A DNA stretch of 64,000 bases from Semisulcospira habei (Eukaryota; Mollusca; Gastropoda; Semisulcospiridae): contig BTPG01000004.1 of the NCBI GenBank assembly GCA_036245525.1, positions 210,969,507 to 211,033,506 on the forward strand, in the 5' to 3' direction. The position numbers were made by a program, and so were the translations under genes. Below are positions 26,074 through 36,880 of the stretch, piece after piece. Numbering within the stretch: position 1 is the stretch's first letter; every line of letters begins with the position of its first letter. The notes below the pieces were generated by a model. That model was not told the DNA's origin. It was given only the letters and a program-made list of their open reading frames with translations, and ran no database searches.

Positions 26074-26330
26074 AGGGGAAATCAACAGTGCACACAGGAA
26101 AACCTGATATCCATGGCCAGCAAGTGACATAAATTTTCACGAGCCCCTGAGGATGCAGGATGTACATGTTACATGTAATTGTGGATGCAGGGACTGATGC
26201 AAATTTATAGCTCCTACAGATGTAACGGTCTGGCTGAAGGGCTGTTCTGTCTGAACCCAAAAAGTTGAAATTCAGCTATCTGGGATTTTGTAAACGCTGG
26301 ATTAGTCTCCAGAACTGAAGACTGTCAGCC
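26074..26330. repeat. Diverged long family-C element
   Basis: It shares a GACATAAAT...CAAATTTATAGCTCC pseudo-palindrome. The right flank (GGCTGAAGG...TCTGTCTGAACC, then CCAGAACTGAAGACTGTC) also occurs at 28285-28380 and 32150-32260, so the three are copies of one longer element. Confidence 0.55.
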
Positions 26331-26432
26331 ATAAAGTCCAAAATTACAGACAAGCTCAACCCATGTGCCTCATATTCAAATCAGGCTTCGACAACTGAAA
26401 AACACTCATGTTCGTGAACACATTCCCAACAT

Positions 26433-26438
26433 TTTATT
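26433..26438 (-). terminator. Poly(A) signal AATAAA for the DNTTIP2-like gene
   Basis: AATAAA on the minus strand lies 24 bp after the stop codon, with a GT-rich stretch (TGTTGGGAATGTGTTC) just downstream. Confidence 0.6.
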
Positions 26439-26461
26439 CATAAAGTCTACCAAATCAGATG

Positions 26462-29400
26462 TCATTTTCTGGACTTTTTCTTCGTCTTTATGGCTCGCGG
26501 TGCTCTTCCGTGGTAATTTGCCGATCTTTTTCGTTTGGTCTCCACCACTTCCAGATACTTCTTCTTGTTTTGCCTGTACATAAAAAAAACAAACTTTTGT
26601 GATCCATCAGTATTTACATTCTGAGCTAACTCATCAGAGGGGTGTAGAAATTCTTAAAGGTCCAGTCCACATCACCACTCTGGGACAGAGCGACCATGAT
26701 AGGTCAAGGGTGGTGTCAGAATAGCTTGGCACCTGCAGGTGTTTGGCTACTCTGACACCACCCTTGAATTATCATGATCGATCCACATCTTGTTATAGCA
26801 TGTCAGGGTTTTATGGGCAAAACTGAGTAAGCCAGACTCTCTGAGGGAAAACTTGACAATGAGCATATCTAACCCTTGTGTGTCGGTAACGGTTTGAGTC
26901 ATGATGATTCCTGCAGGAATCGTCGTGACTAAAACCGCTACCAACACCCAAAGGGCTACGTTAACTCGTTTGAGATGAGCCGCACTCAATCGGCAAACAG
27001 CTATGTGTCGGCATACAGCATATCCCAAACAGACCCAAGTAATCATCAAACAAAACCTAAAAGCTGAGTAGCAGATATGAGGCATTCCTAAATCAGGATC
27101 AGATCAAGTAAAACAGGCAGCGCCCCTTGAAAGTGAAGACAGTGCAATGAGTTCAGACAGACCAGTGGTCTTGCTTGGTCGATCACTCGTACTCAAATTA
27201 ACTCTTTGGCTGGCTGTGTCGGTTTTTGTAGCGAAGATCCCCGCAGGAATCATCGCCAAAAAAAACAACCAGCCAAAGGCTTAATACAACAGAAAATGCC
27301 TCACTGTTTTAATTAACCCATTTATCTCCGAGTCTCAACAGTAGGAGATTGATTGACCATGATAATTTAAGTGTAGTGCCAGATTAGCGTGGTGCCTCAA
27401 GACGCCAAGCTAATCTGGCACTACCCTTGAATTATCATGGTCAATCAGTCTCCTGCAAATGGTACATAGTCTTTAGGCAACAGCTCTAAAATTTGAGAAA
27501 TGGGACCTTGGGGCTAAAATGGTTGAAGCTACACACACATGCTCGACTCACTTTCTAAACTCTGCATCAGCGAGAAGCTCTTCCACCATGGTGCGTTTGC
27601 GTTTCTTGTTGGGCAGTCTGTGGTGGAAGTCAGCGGAGCTGTCAATGATTTTCCCCACCTGAAAGGAGAACGATATTTATAAATCTACATCTCTTAACCC
27701 TTTGACTGTCAGCAGAGCATTTTGTGGAGGTGATCCCTGCAAGGATCAATTTGACAAAATGTGCTACAGACAGCCAAAGGGTTAGCGCAGTCACCCTCTA
27801 AAGCCATGGAAAAGGTGATAACAGTATTATTGCACTGTACACAGTATATAGTGGGCTTAAATCCATTAACCCCAAATTCGCATTCAGCTAATTCTGTGTA
27901 AGGTTAAATGTCTGAACCAAAACCAAGAATTGCCCCGTCCCTCCCCCCCCCACCCCCCCCCCCCCCCCCCCCCAGAAACTGATCTGTGCAGTTCTTCATC
28001 CTGTATACTGTCACAGTAGAATTACTAGAATATAGAGACAGTTAAGTTTGACCCATTTAGCCCCAGGACCCTGCAACAGGAGATGAACTGATCATGATAA
28101 TTCAAGGGTAGTGCCAGATGAGCTTGGTGCCTTCAGGCACTTCCCTTGAATTATCATGATCAATCCATCTCCTACAACTGGTACTGAGTTGTTAGACCAC
28201 ACCTCCAAAAGTGTAGAAATGTGGCAGTGGGGTTAAGAGGGTTAAGGCGGACGCAGGGGCTCATGAGAATTATGTCTCTTCCAAATGGAAGAGGCTGACA
28301 AAGCTGCTGACTTGAATCAAAAGGCTGGGATTCTGAAAAAAAAGCTGAATCAGTCTCAGGTCTGAAGGCTGTCGCACATGATTTTTGTATGGGTACATAC
28401 ACAAAGAGAATGATGAAGAATTCTGGACAACCTTCGCAGACAGCAGAAAGGGAGTGAGAGGGGGATTTATTACGCAAACTATGTACCATCTAATAGCGAA
28501 TATGGCATTTCGGCAGGGAAAGGCTACAATGGCCTATCACATGGTAACTGGTACAAGATGGGCTTTGAGGCACCAAAGTTGGTGCACATCATTCACTAAT
28601 CTAAACCCAAGCACAAACTTTACACTGATTCAGTTTCCCTGACCTGGAAGTATTTGGGCATCTTGACATCTGTGTGTTTGTAGTGTCGCTTGGGGTCGAT
28701 CGTGCTCCTCATTTTTAGCAACATTAGATCCATCTTCTCCTCGTCTGTTGGATTTTCCTTCGGCTTCATCGACGCCCAGCCTTTAGACACCCATGATGAC
28801 CTCTCACCCTGAAAATCAAAGTACACAGTGAACATCATGTAATACTTTAGAATACAGAACAAATTAATGCAGAAACTGAGAAAGTGTATGCAACTACTCC
28901 CCAGTATTATTATGTAATACTAAAGAGTGCAGCATAACAAAAATCGTTTACAGCCCTGACACAGTACAATAAGATACAGATCGACAGTGGTAGCTTAACT
29001 CATTCAGCCCGACGGCTGTATTTCTCAAATTTTGGAGGTGTCATATAATGACTGCACCAGTTGCAGGAGATGGATCAGCCATGATAATTCAAGGGCAGTG
29101 CCAGATTAGCTTGGTGCTGACAGAAGCCAAGCTAATCAGGCACTACCCTTGAACTATCATGGTCGACCCATCTTCTGCTGTAGTGTGTCAGGCTGAATGG
29201 GTTAAGGGCAGTGCCAGAATAGCTTGGCACCTCTTTGTGCTGAGCCAATCTGAAACCACAAAAAGGTGAGAGGCTTGAAATCTTGGAATCATTCTCAACA
29301 AAGAAGAGAATAACTATTTGAGAGAGGGAAAACGAGAGACGGAGTTAGCTGTATTTTGTTAGGAAAAATACCACCAAGTCAGTGGAAATGATCACAACTT

Positions 29401-32400
29401 AGAATACTCTGGATTTACATCATGTAGTTCTGGTCTGTGATTTTTTAGAATAAATCTTATTCTCTTGCTGAGGGAGATCATGACAGGCCCAGCTGTGTCT
29501 CTCACCAAGTCCTCTTTTCTTCAGCAAACGACTTTCAAACCCTTTTCATCCTGATACAACCATTGCTTGAAATAAATTTGACTATGATACTTCAAGGGTG
29601 GTGCCAACTGGCACCACCAATGAACTAAAACGGTTGTTCTATCTCCCAATCTGCAATGTAGCCATCATAGGACAATAATGAATAAGCAATTTTTTTTTAA
29701 AATCAGACTCGAGATGTAATGAGTTATGCCCTTTTTTGCCAATGGAAACAGACAGAGTTTCTGATATTCACTCTAAAATTTGGTCTCAAATTAATAAATT
29801 TCAACTTTACAGCTTTACATGTAAAGGAAACCATGATCTGCTGAACTACAAGTTCAAACACCTTAGGTACACGTATTTTCAAACCAGTACAAATAATACA
29901 ATCTAATCACATTCAGTCCCCAGTAGCAGTTCTTCCATCAACCCATAAACCTCTGACATGCTATGACAAAAGGTGGATCGACCAGGATAGTTCAAGGGAG
30001 GTGTTACAATGGCTTGGCACCTGTAGGCACCAAGCTATTCTGACACCTCTCTTGAACTATCATGGTCGACCTGCCTCCAGAACTGTGATGCAGACCTCAA
30101 AGGACAACAAAACATCAGGAGGTAATGTGAGAAAATCAAAGTAGAACCCAAAGGAGAAAAAAACACGCTTAGAAAAGACAGTTACAAGACAGTTCTTTCT
30201 AAGTGTGTTTCTTTTTCCGCTGGGTTTTTCTCTGCATTTTACATGCTTGGTAGCCACCTTTTTGGTCTGGATTGCGTATTTCCCTTTTTTGATAAAATCA
30301 AAGAAATAACACTATAACTAAGTAGGTCTCAAATCCAAACCAGCCAATCTGCAAAATACAAGAAACATAGATTCTCATGGGCCCCAGCAGTTGCAGGGGC
30401 TCATGAGAATGTATGTCTCTTGCAGACATTATGCATCCTAAAGTAAAAACTACTGTCATTACATGTACTTACTAAAAAACGTTCTACTTCTGAAACCACC
30501 AATCAGCCAGAAACACAACTTTCATTCCTACCCCTACTTCTTGTGCATGCAGCCACCGGTACTGTATAAACGTGCAAGTGGAGTTAACTCGCTCAGCCCG
30601 ACGCACATATTTTTCAAATTTTGTTGGCGTCATATAATGACTATGCACCTGTTGCAGGAGATGGATCGACCATGATAATTTCAAGGGTAGTGGCAGATTA
30701 GCTTGGCGCCGACAGGCGCCAAGTTAATCTGGCACTACCCTTGAATTATCATGGTCGACCCATCTCCTGCTGTAGTGCATCAGGGCTGAATGGGGTAATC
30801 ATAATCAGAGTGCATCAAAAAGCTGACAGAAGTTATGACCTTCTTTTTCATCTTCCTTTCTTTTCTGGATTCCCTGTGGCGCTGAGGTTCCTTGTCCACT
30901 ACTGGATCTGGGAGACATTTTTTGAGTGCCTGCAAAAAACAAAAAAAAGTCTGTGAAATATAGAAAAAGTGTCAACAACAAATTACGTTTTTTTTAAAAA
31001 ATGGTCACAAAAAAGGAAATGAAAAATCAATCATCAAAAATTCATTAACTTATTTCAGCGATCATACCATTAAGGTTGTAGGTTTTTTAATTGCAATCAA
31101 AAGCAAGCAACAATGGTCAAGGGGAGGGAATCTGTATACTATTAGTGAACAGTTTTATGACAAAATACAACAGCTGATAAACCAGCCATGAGTTTATTTC
31201 AGGAGTGGTGCTAGATTAGATTTGCGTCCACCAGTGCCCAGCTAAACTGGCACCACTATTGCACTTTCATGGACCTTCTGTCTGTTGAGCTGGTACCCCA
31301 TTATATAGTCTTCAGAGCATTGACGTCCCAGTCAGGAAATTGCAAAAGTAACACTTTCACTGCCATGAAAACGTCAGCACAATGCTACTGTATGAGACAT
31401 AAATCCTCATGAAGTGATGAACCCCTACAGATGTTGGGGTTCATAGGGATGTGCGGTACAGTTTGCCTCTTACTGACATCTCTTAGTATCCATATTCCCT
31501 GGATGGATGGGGTCTCAGGTGTTGGATTAACCCTTTGGGTGTCAGTAGCAGTTTTAGATATGATTCCTGCAAGAATCATCATGAATAAAACCACTTCTGA
31601 CACCCAAAGGGTTAACAAAATTACAGAAACACAATCTGCATTCCCTGGCAGTGAAAGGTTTGTGCCCTTGTACAGGCAGCCACAGATATACACATTGTAA
31701 ACTACTAGAGAATAACCTTAAGAAGAACTGAAAGAAACATGCATAGAAAGGACAGTTACAACACAATTTATACATATTTCGGATTCCTCTTTTTTCAAAT
31801 TAGACAAACAAAGAAGTGTACAACTTGCTGCTTATCTTGTCAGTGTGGAGATGGTAAGTACAACCAATGTTGTAACTGCCTTTGCCAAGCTTATTATTTC
31901 TAAGCTCTCTGCATTTTATGCCGTTGGCAGTCACCTTTTCAGTCTAGATTAATAATAATATGCATGGGTGAAAGTGTGAAACATTGAAAAGACTGAAAAT
32001 GGTCTACAAGTCTGACCTCTGTTCGTCTGTAGAGTTAAATGGATAGGTAATTTGAACTGTGGATGTAATTGTGGCTGATCCACATCGGCAAGAGACATAA
32101 AATCCCATGAGCTCCTGTGTCCACAGGGGCTCATGGGATTTTATGTCTCTTGGCTGAAGGGGTGGTCTGTCTGAACCGAACACCCAAAATTCAGCGTTCT
32201 AGGATTTTGAAAATGCTGAAGTAGCTTCCAGGACTGAAGACTGTCACCCATGCATATATTGTAAACTGTGGCGGCACACACAAGTGGTATACAGCTCAAT
32301 TTATCTTTGAGTTTTACACTTACAGTAGAATAAAAAGAAATTACCTCTTCTGCCTTTTTTCTGTGATAGTCTAAGCTGCTGGCTGGCTTTACCCTACTCG

Positions 32401-33445
32401 TCAGCTTGAATTCAGACTTCTCTGACCTGCAGGGAACAGAGGATATTTCATGCATATTATGGTCATAAACACATACACTTACAGATGGATATATAATAAA
32501 TTGAGCACTTGTACAAAGCGACGACCTGTCTAAGCAGACCATCTATGTTTGTCCCTTATGGTCTTCTTTCTTACACTTAGATGATCATGAACCTGTGTAA
32601 ATGTGTACAAAATATCAAATAACCCACAAGAATGCTTTTGTCAACCCCACAAGTAAATGGATTGTCGTTTCACAACCAATACCATGGTATTTGTAGTTGT
32701 ACCGTGGCAGTCAAAAGACAATCACACACCTGCAGTAAGTTCCTCACAATCACATGAATGAATGAAGTGACTGTATTGTTTTTGCCACTTCGTGTAGAGC
32801 ACTACATCTTTTCTGTAAAAGTGTAAGAACCAGGTTTGCAAGCGCACGTTGGGGTTGCTACACCAACTGTAAAGGTAAACAGACTTACACATTTGTGCTG
32901 GAGATTTCATACAGACCCGTAATTTTTGCTGCTTTGTTTGATTCAGGTGGCTGCACAGTTGGTTTTTTCTTTGCTTGTTCCTTTTGTGGGCTGCTGTGGA
33001 GGAAAAATGTCGGACGCTCATAAGCAACTGACACCACAGACCAGTTTAGTAGTTATTTTCATTCAGCATTACACTACGAACAATCCTATTCCACAATAAT
33101 CGAAATTAGCAAATTTCTTGCTCTGTCTGCTTCACTTGAAAACATGCACACACGTCTGGTCAGAACAACCAAACAAAAATCAGTATTTGTGACTCGTTAG
33201 TTTTGTAAAGACATCGAAACCTGACCAAATCCGTTGACAACGATTCATTATACGTATACATGTAAACATAAAACTACTCCACGTGAAACTGAAAACAAAC
33301 TAGTTTACCTCCGACGTTGAGCAATCAGGCCGTTCATTTTCAGTTTGAGCAGCAGTAAATCGGCCAGATTCTTCACACTGCGCTTTGTATCATCATCTAA
33401 TTCATTATCGCTTGTTTCCGACGACGAATTAGATGATGAATCCAT
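26462..33445 (-). CDS. DNTTIP2: DNTTIP2 homologue (Fcf2 domain), 7 coding exons, 265 aa
   Basis: This is predicted to be a nucleolar protein of the small-subunit processome, needed for early pre-rRNA cleavage (known role of the Fcf2/DNTTIP2 family). Coding exons are 33309-33445, 32889-32993, 32345-32426, 30840-30929, 28644-28808, 27552-27658 and 26462-26573. All introns are GT-AG and phases close exactly (798 nt). The Fcf2 domain spans about residues 139-235 and shows the family signatures LKMRSTIDPKRHYK, MPKYFQVG, KKRKRTMVEELLADAEFRK and NKKKYLEV. The C-terminus is Lys/Arg rich (KTKKKSRK), as in relatives. The N-terminus is acidic/Ser-rich (SSETSDNELDDD). The chosen ATG has a good context (ACAATGG); an in-frame ATG at 33499 would add 18 residues. 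It is much shorter than human DNTTIP2 (~756 aa) because the long N-terminal region is missing. Exon 2 has a tandem CAGCAG acceptor that may add or omit one Ser. The introns hold many hairpin elements. Confidence 0.93.
26689..26796. repeat. Palindromic element, family A (intron/3' flank)
   Basis: GACCATGATAGGTCAAGGGTG opposes CACCCTTGAATTATCATGATC. The arms carry GGTGTCAGAATAGC and CTCTGACACC around CACCTGCAGGTG. Confidence 0.8.
26870..26957. repeat. Palindromic hairpin, family B
   Basis: TAACCCTTGTGTGTCGG opens it. The centre is GATTCCTGCAGGAATCG and it closes with CACCCAAAGGGC. Intronic (last DNTTIP2 intron). Confidence 0.85.
27198..27284. repeat. Palindromic hairpin, family B, diverged
   Basis: TTAACTCTTTGGCTGG opens and CCAGCCAAAGGCTTAA closes it. 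The centre GATCCCCGCAGGAATCATC has arm mismatches. Confidence 0.8.
27313..27525. repeat. Palindromic element, family A, full length
   Basis: TTAACCCATTTATC opens it and GGGGCTAAAATGGTT ends it. Core arms TGACCATGATAATTTAAG and GAATTATCATGGTCAATC. Intronic. Confidence 0.88.
27694..27784. repeat. Palindromic hairpin, family B
   Basis: TTAACCCTTTGACTGTC and GACAGCCAAAGGGTTA frame a centre GATCCCTGCAAGGATC. It begins only 36 bp upstream of the Fcf2 exon acceptor (27658). Confidence 0.85.
27943..27973. repeat. Poly-C tract
   Basis: C-rich homopolymer run in an intron. Confidence 0.9.
28048..28245. repeat. Palindromic element, family A, core partly deleted
   Basis: The flanks (ACCCATTTAGCCCC and GTGGGGTTAAGAGGGTTAA) and left arm are intact. 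Part of the right arm after GGTGCCTTCAGGCAC is missing, so the hairpin is asymmetric. Confidence 0.82.
28246..28385. repeat. Family-C half-element with long flank
   Basis: Only one arm (GGGGCTCATGAGAAT then ATGTCTCTT) is present. It is followed by the same flank seen after the copies at 26190 and 32150. Confidence 0.6.
28995..29205. repeat. Palindromic element, family A, full length
   Basis: TTAACTCATTCAGCCCGACG opens and GGCTGAATGGGTTAA closes it. The core folds around TTGGTGCTGACAGAAGCCAA. Confidence 0.9.
29206..29255. repeat. Family A fragment
   Basis: GGGCAGTGCCAGAATAGCTTG next to the full copy, with a broken second arm (GAGCCAATCTGAAACC). Confidence 0.45.
29537..29728. repeat. Palindromic element, family A, short core
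   Basis: Flanks are kept, but the core is reduced to GGTGGTGCCAACTGGCACC; the TTGGCGCC part is deleted symmetrically. Confidence 0.78.
29938..30109. repeat. Palindromic element, family A
   Basis: TCGACCAGGATAGTTCAAGG opposes CTTGAACTATCATGGTCGA. The centre is TTGGCACCTGTAGGCACCAA. Intronic. Confidence 0.82.
30361..30425. repeat. Palindromic hairpin, family C
   Basis: Arms GAAACATAGATTCTCATGGG and CTCATGAGAATGTATGTCTC around CAGCAGTTGCAGG. Confidence 0.8.
30584..30799. repeat. Palindromic element, family A, full length
   Basis: TTAACTCGCTCAGCCCGACG opens and GGGCTGAATGGGGTAA closes it. Arms GATCGACCATGATAATTTC and GAATTATCATGGTCGACC. It ends about 40 bp from the exon at 30840. Confidence 0.9.
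31185..31290. repeat. Family A element, strongly diverged
   Basis: GGAGTGGTGCTAGATTAG and CTAAACTGGCACCACTATTG keep the arrangement with many mismatches. Confidence 0.5.
31394..31475. repeat. Family C-like hairpin, diverged
   Basis: TGAGACATAAATCCTCATGA opposes GGTTCATAGGGATGTGCGG, with centre ACCCCTACAGATGTTGGGGT. Confidence 0.5.
31527..31615. repeat. Palindromic hairpin, family B
   Basis: TTAACCCTTTGGGTGTCAG and TGACACCCAAAGGGTTAA flank a ~50-nt core centred on GATTCCTGCAAGAATC. Confidence 0.88.
32030..32260. repeat. Family-C hairpin within longer element
   Basis: The hairpin proper is 32089-32152: CAAGAGACATAAAATCCCAT and ATGGGATTTTATGTCTCTTG around a TGTGTCCACA centre. Its flanks match those at 26190-26330 and 28285-28385. 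Confidence 0.82.
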
Positions 33446-33499
33446 TGTGTTTCGACAAAAACCGTGCGTAGAAAACCTGCCTCTCGCGAAGAGACGCAC

Positions 33500-33520
33500 G
33501 TGGACATGTAAACTTCCGTT
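33500..33520 (-). promoter_or_regulatory. Candidate ETS-type promoter motif of DNTTIP2
   Basis: The minus strand carries AACGGAAGT about 65 bp upstream of the chosen ATG. ETS sites of this form are typical of TATA-less housekeeping promoters. No TATA box is seen; the transcription start is not determinable. Confidence 0.35.
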
Positions 33521-33685
33521 AAGGGAAATAACTCTTTGCTGCGTGGATTAACTACAAACTACCACAAACGCGGGCCTCATTGCTCATTAGTCAAAATAAA
33601 CTCGTTTTCATATATTGCAAACTACTCTAATTAAGTGGTTCTTTATACAGTGAGTGACGTAGAACATCCATTTCGTCACTGTGTA

Positions 33686-34070
33686 CACGGCGTTGTGGGA
33701 CTAACGATTACTTACATACTTACGCCTCAGTGTCACCCCTACCCGCCGTATAGGCCGTCGACGAGAGACCTCCAGCGACTCCTGTCCTGTGCTTCTCCTT
33801 CGATTTTACTCCAGGTGGTTCCCAGTCTCTTCATGTCTGCTTGGAGGTCTCGACGCCAGTCGAGTTTCTCGGCCTACCTCTTTTCCTCTTTCCCTGGGGC
33901 CGGGGTTCCATGACAATGCCTGCCTCACTGATACCTAGCAGGGAAAGGTTGTACTTTTGCATTTCCGCTGCTATCTGGGCGGCCTTGCCGCTCTGGTACA
34001 TGGTCTTGACGTTCCATGTGCCCATGGTTGTGTCCCTGGATAGAGAGAGGCGGCTCGGTTCTGTGGCTTC
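33686..34070 (-). pseudogene. RTE-like LINE remnant with internal deletion
   Basis: On the minus strand the endonuclease N-terminus (TTMGTWNVKTMYQSGKAAQI then NLSLLGISE, about 33946-34060) is joined within ~20 residues to the 3'-terminal peptide (RDLQADMKRLGTTWSKIEG and RWRSLVDGLYGG-stop, about 33745-33850). The reverse transcriptase is entirely deleted. A short TAAG-like repeat follows the stop. Confidence 0.75.
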
Positions 34071-34277
34071 CGAAGACTTCCGCCGGCTTTCACCACAGGA
34101 CGTCATAAATCTTCTGGTAGAAGAACCTTCCTCCTCCAGGAAAGGAATTACTGTTTGTCTTTTCGTCGGCGTTTTTGTAGCTATTTCGTTTTTTGCAGGG
34201 TGGGGAAGCTACCCCCACGCCCAACCCCCTTACTAGGAGGACCAGGGCGGGTTTTCTGTCGGGGTCACCTTCCCTTA

Positions 34278-34789
34278 AGGCCCCGCCACACGGCCGGTTG
34301 TGCCCCGACTTTTGAAGCCGATTCCGATCCGATTGCGATCGGATGACGTCAATTATCCGATCCGGTCCCAATCGGCTGGGAATCGGGTGTCTAGAACCTG
34401 CTCTATTTTCCCGATCCGAATCGGTCCCGATCGTAAGCTTCAACCAATCAGAGCGCGTCTCGCAAAGCATGTCGTTTCAGCACGGTTTGCAAATGGCCGA
34501 ATACGCCTGTTGTGATCAATACCACCGCCGTTGCCGCTGATGTTTCGCACGCCTCTTCCCGAATATGATGCAAAACTGCTGATAATGCAAGCACATCATC
34601 ATCACTGTCAAAACTAGCAGTCATTTTGCAGAACAGGTACGACTTTGATCTTCGGTTCACTAAACCGGTCGGCTAAACAAGTCGGGAAATGTGTGGCAGT
34701 GCACACGTTTTTTAGTCCGGCCCGATCACCTACCGATTCGAAAACTGATCGGGAATCGGCCTCAAAACCGGGCTCGTGTAGCGGGGCCT
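34278..34789. mobile_element. PIF/Harbinger-type MITE, 512 bp
   Basis: Terminal inverted repeats AGGCCCCGCCACACG (left) and AGGCCCCGCTACACG (right, reverse complement) are each flanked by TTA (34275-34277 and 34790-34792), the usual 3-bp target duplication of PIF/Harbinger. The interior has CCGATCCG/CGGGAATCGG repeats and a ~70-codon minus-strand ORF (34448-34660) of unknown meaning. No transposase is present. Confidence 0.8.
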
Positions 34790-35101
34790 TTAGACCATGT
34801 TGGTTCACGGCACCTTATTTTATTCGGTGCACCCCTCTCGCGAGGGACCCCCTATCCACCACCCAGGGGACGCGCCTCAACGCCATATGGTCCCAGCGCG
34901 AGGGGGACTAACGATGCCGTGATATTAAAGCGCGCTGAACATACCAGCTATACATTTTACCAACTGAACTCTAAATGACCCAATCCTCCATTTCTCCGAT
35001 GGGACAAGACTCATCATTGGCAATGTTCAAATCATAGTTGCTTGCTTGATTCTTCTTCTTCTTCTTCAGCGTTTCCGAGCTTGCTTGATTAATTGATCGG
35101 T

Positions 35102-35180
<79 letters not shown>
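35102..35180. repeat. (ATTG)n microsatellite
   Basis: About 19 tetranucleotide units. Confidence 0.95.
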
Positions 35181-35181
<1 letters not shown>

Positions 35182-35300
35182 AAATATAATGCGCCATATA
35201 AATACCATGTATTATTATTATTATTATTATTATTATTGATTCGGGGTTTAACGTCTACGCCGGCCGCGCCGGAGTGATAGTGGACGGCCCTAACGGACCG
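35181..35300. repeat. LINE 3' tail and GGGTTTAACG-type repeat fragment
   Basis: ATAATGCGCCATATAAATAC followed by (TTA)n at 35211-35237 resembles the L2/CR1 3' end. GGGGTTTAACGTCTACGCC follows, the same short-repeat type as at 9930. Confidence 0.5.
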
Positions 35301-35788
35301 CCATGGGGGAGGCAGAACAGTTGTTCCTTTTCAGGGTAGCATTATGACTAAAAGTTAAAAGAACTCGAAAACAAATGTGTAAGTCTTTGCGTCATCTTTC
35401 GAAAAGTCCTAAACTACAATATTTTTTTTTTAATGTAACAACGCAGTTAGCGAATATTGTGTAAATTCCTATAACAATGAATCAAACACCATCAAATATC
35501 ACCAAATTAGCTCTAAAACATTCGGAGCGTAAACGTTACTGTAAGTCAGTCTCAGTTGTAATTTCGAACCTAATGGCCTAAAGCTAAGCACACACTATTC
35601 TGACAGTAATATTAAGACAAATATCATTAAGAGAAACTTGCGTGCGAATTCATTGCACGCTCACAAAATCAAACCTGTTAATCATTGTGTTCAGTACCTG
35701 ATGATACCTCGTACTGTATGATGATACCTCGTACCTATATATTCAATACAGTCATAACATTATAAGTTATTGGTAACATAGGTTTGCT
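35301..35788. other. Intergenic, nothing recognised
   Basis: AT-rich; no domain, hairpin or tandem structure seen apart from a short duplication (GATGATACCTCGTAC) near 35700-35735. Confidence 0.5.
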
Positions 35789-35894
35789 ACACGGACCCTT
35801 GTAGGACTGAGGGAGGTCAAAGGAACCATTTTACCCCTCAGGCCGAGGGGTACAATAATTCCTTTGACCTCCCTCAGGCCTACAAGGGTCCGTG
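35789..35894. repeat. Palindromic hairpin, family F
   Basis: Arms ACACGGACCCTTGTAGG...GAGGGAGGTCAAAGGAA and TTCCTTTGACCTCCCTCAGG..CCTACAAGGGTCCGTG, with centre CCCCTCAGGCCGAGGGG. A unique family in this window. Confidence 0.88.
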
Positions 35895-36880
35895 CATCAA
35901 GTCCCTGCTGTCACTATAATGGTCTATGGGAGACAACTCCTGTATAGTGGTTGTCTCTCCTGGTGATTATGTCCCTTAGACTGCGCATGCCCAGTAGTAA
36001 ATAAATAGCGTGTATGCCGCCAAGTTAAGAAATGTCTTCCCTGTATTTTGTGAGTGCATCTTTGGTTTGAATCTAAGTCCATCCAGCCCACATAGAAGCG
36101 GTAACACGACACCTGCTACCAATAACGTTTGTGTTTTCATTACTCTTTCATTTTTGTGAAAGGAATCAATCTGTAATCTTCTGACCTGGATCGCACTAGA
36201 CAAGACTGACGTCAAAACAATAAACATGTATACATGATAGACTTATGACTATTATAGCAGGGCTTTCTTGACGTGGCCGCCTAGTTTCGAACAACACTTT
36301 GTAACTTTGTACTTTAAACGGTTTTGGTGCTCTTTTATGGCGGAATGAAACGCGTCACAAAGAGGATAGGCCTACAAGAAGTCCGGCGCCATTAGTCGCT
36401 ACACGGGTTTTGTAGCGATGTCACATGGTACGGTTTGCGCTAAATGGATTGGCGAGACGTTTGACCAAAGACAGTACATTACTGATGATAAGACAAATCA
36501 CTCGGCCGAGAGTGCGAGGACGCGTTTTAAGAGTTATTTCCCTTATGGACGGGCTGACCGAGCCAAAGCGAAGCGTGAGGGAGACTCGCAAAGCAATTGC
36601 TTCCTCAAACGCAAGTTGTATCGGTATTTCATTCTTCCTCTTTCCCAAGGAAGAAAATAGGTAATCTAATCACTTATAGCTCTTATTTTTGCTCACACTT
36701 ACGACTAGAATGGCCGGGGTACAGGATGAGTGGTCTATCTAGGCCGGACTACAGATTAAAGCGTTTTGAGGTGGTGTTTTAATACTTCAGTTTCATTCGA
36801 TGTTTGTTATTTTCCCAACAGATGTAATAAATAAGTGCAGAACACATGAAGGGAAGATTTGCTGAGACTGCCACCTGCAG

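Noticed and set aside
33841..34236. 131-codon plus-strand ORF
   Set aside because: It is antisense to the LINE endonuclease remnant, which has recognisable family motifs on the minus strand.
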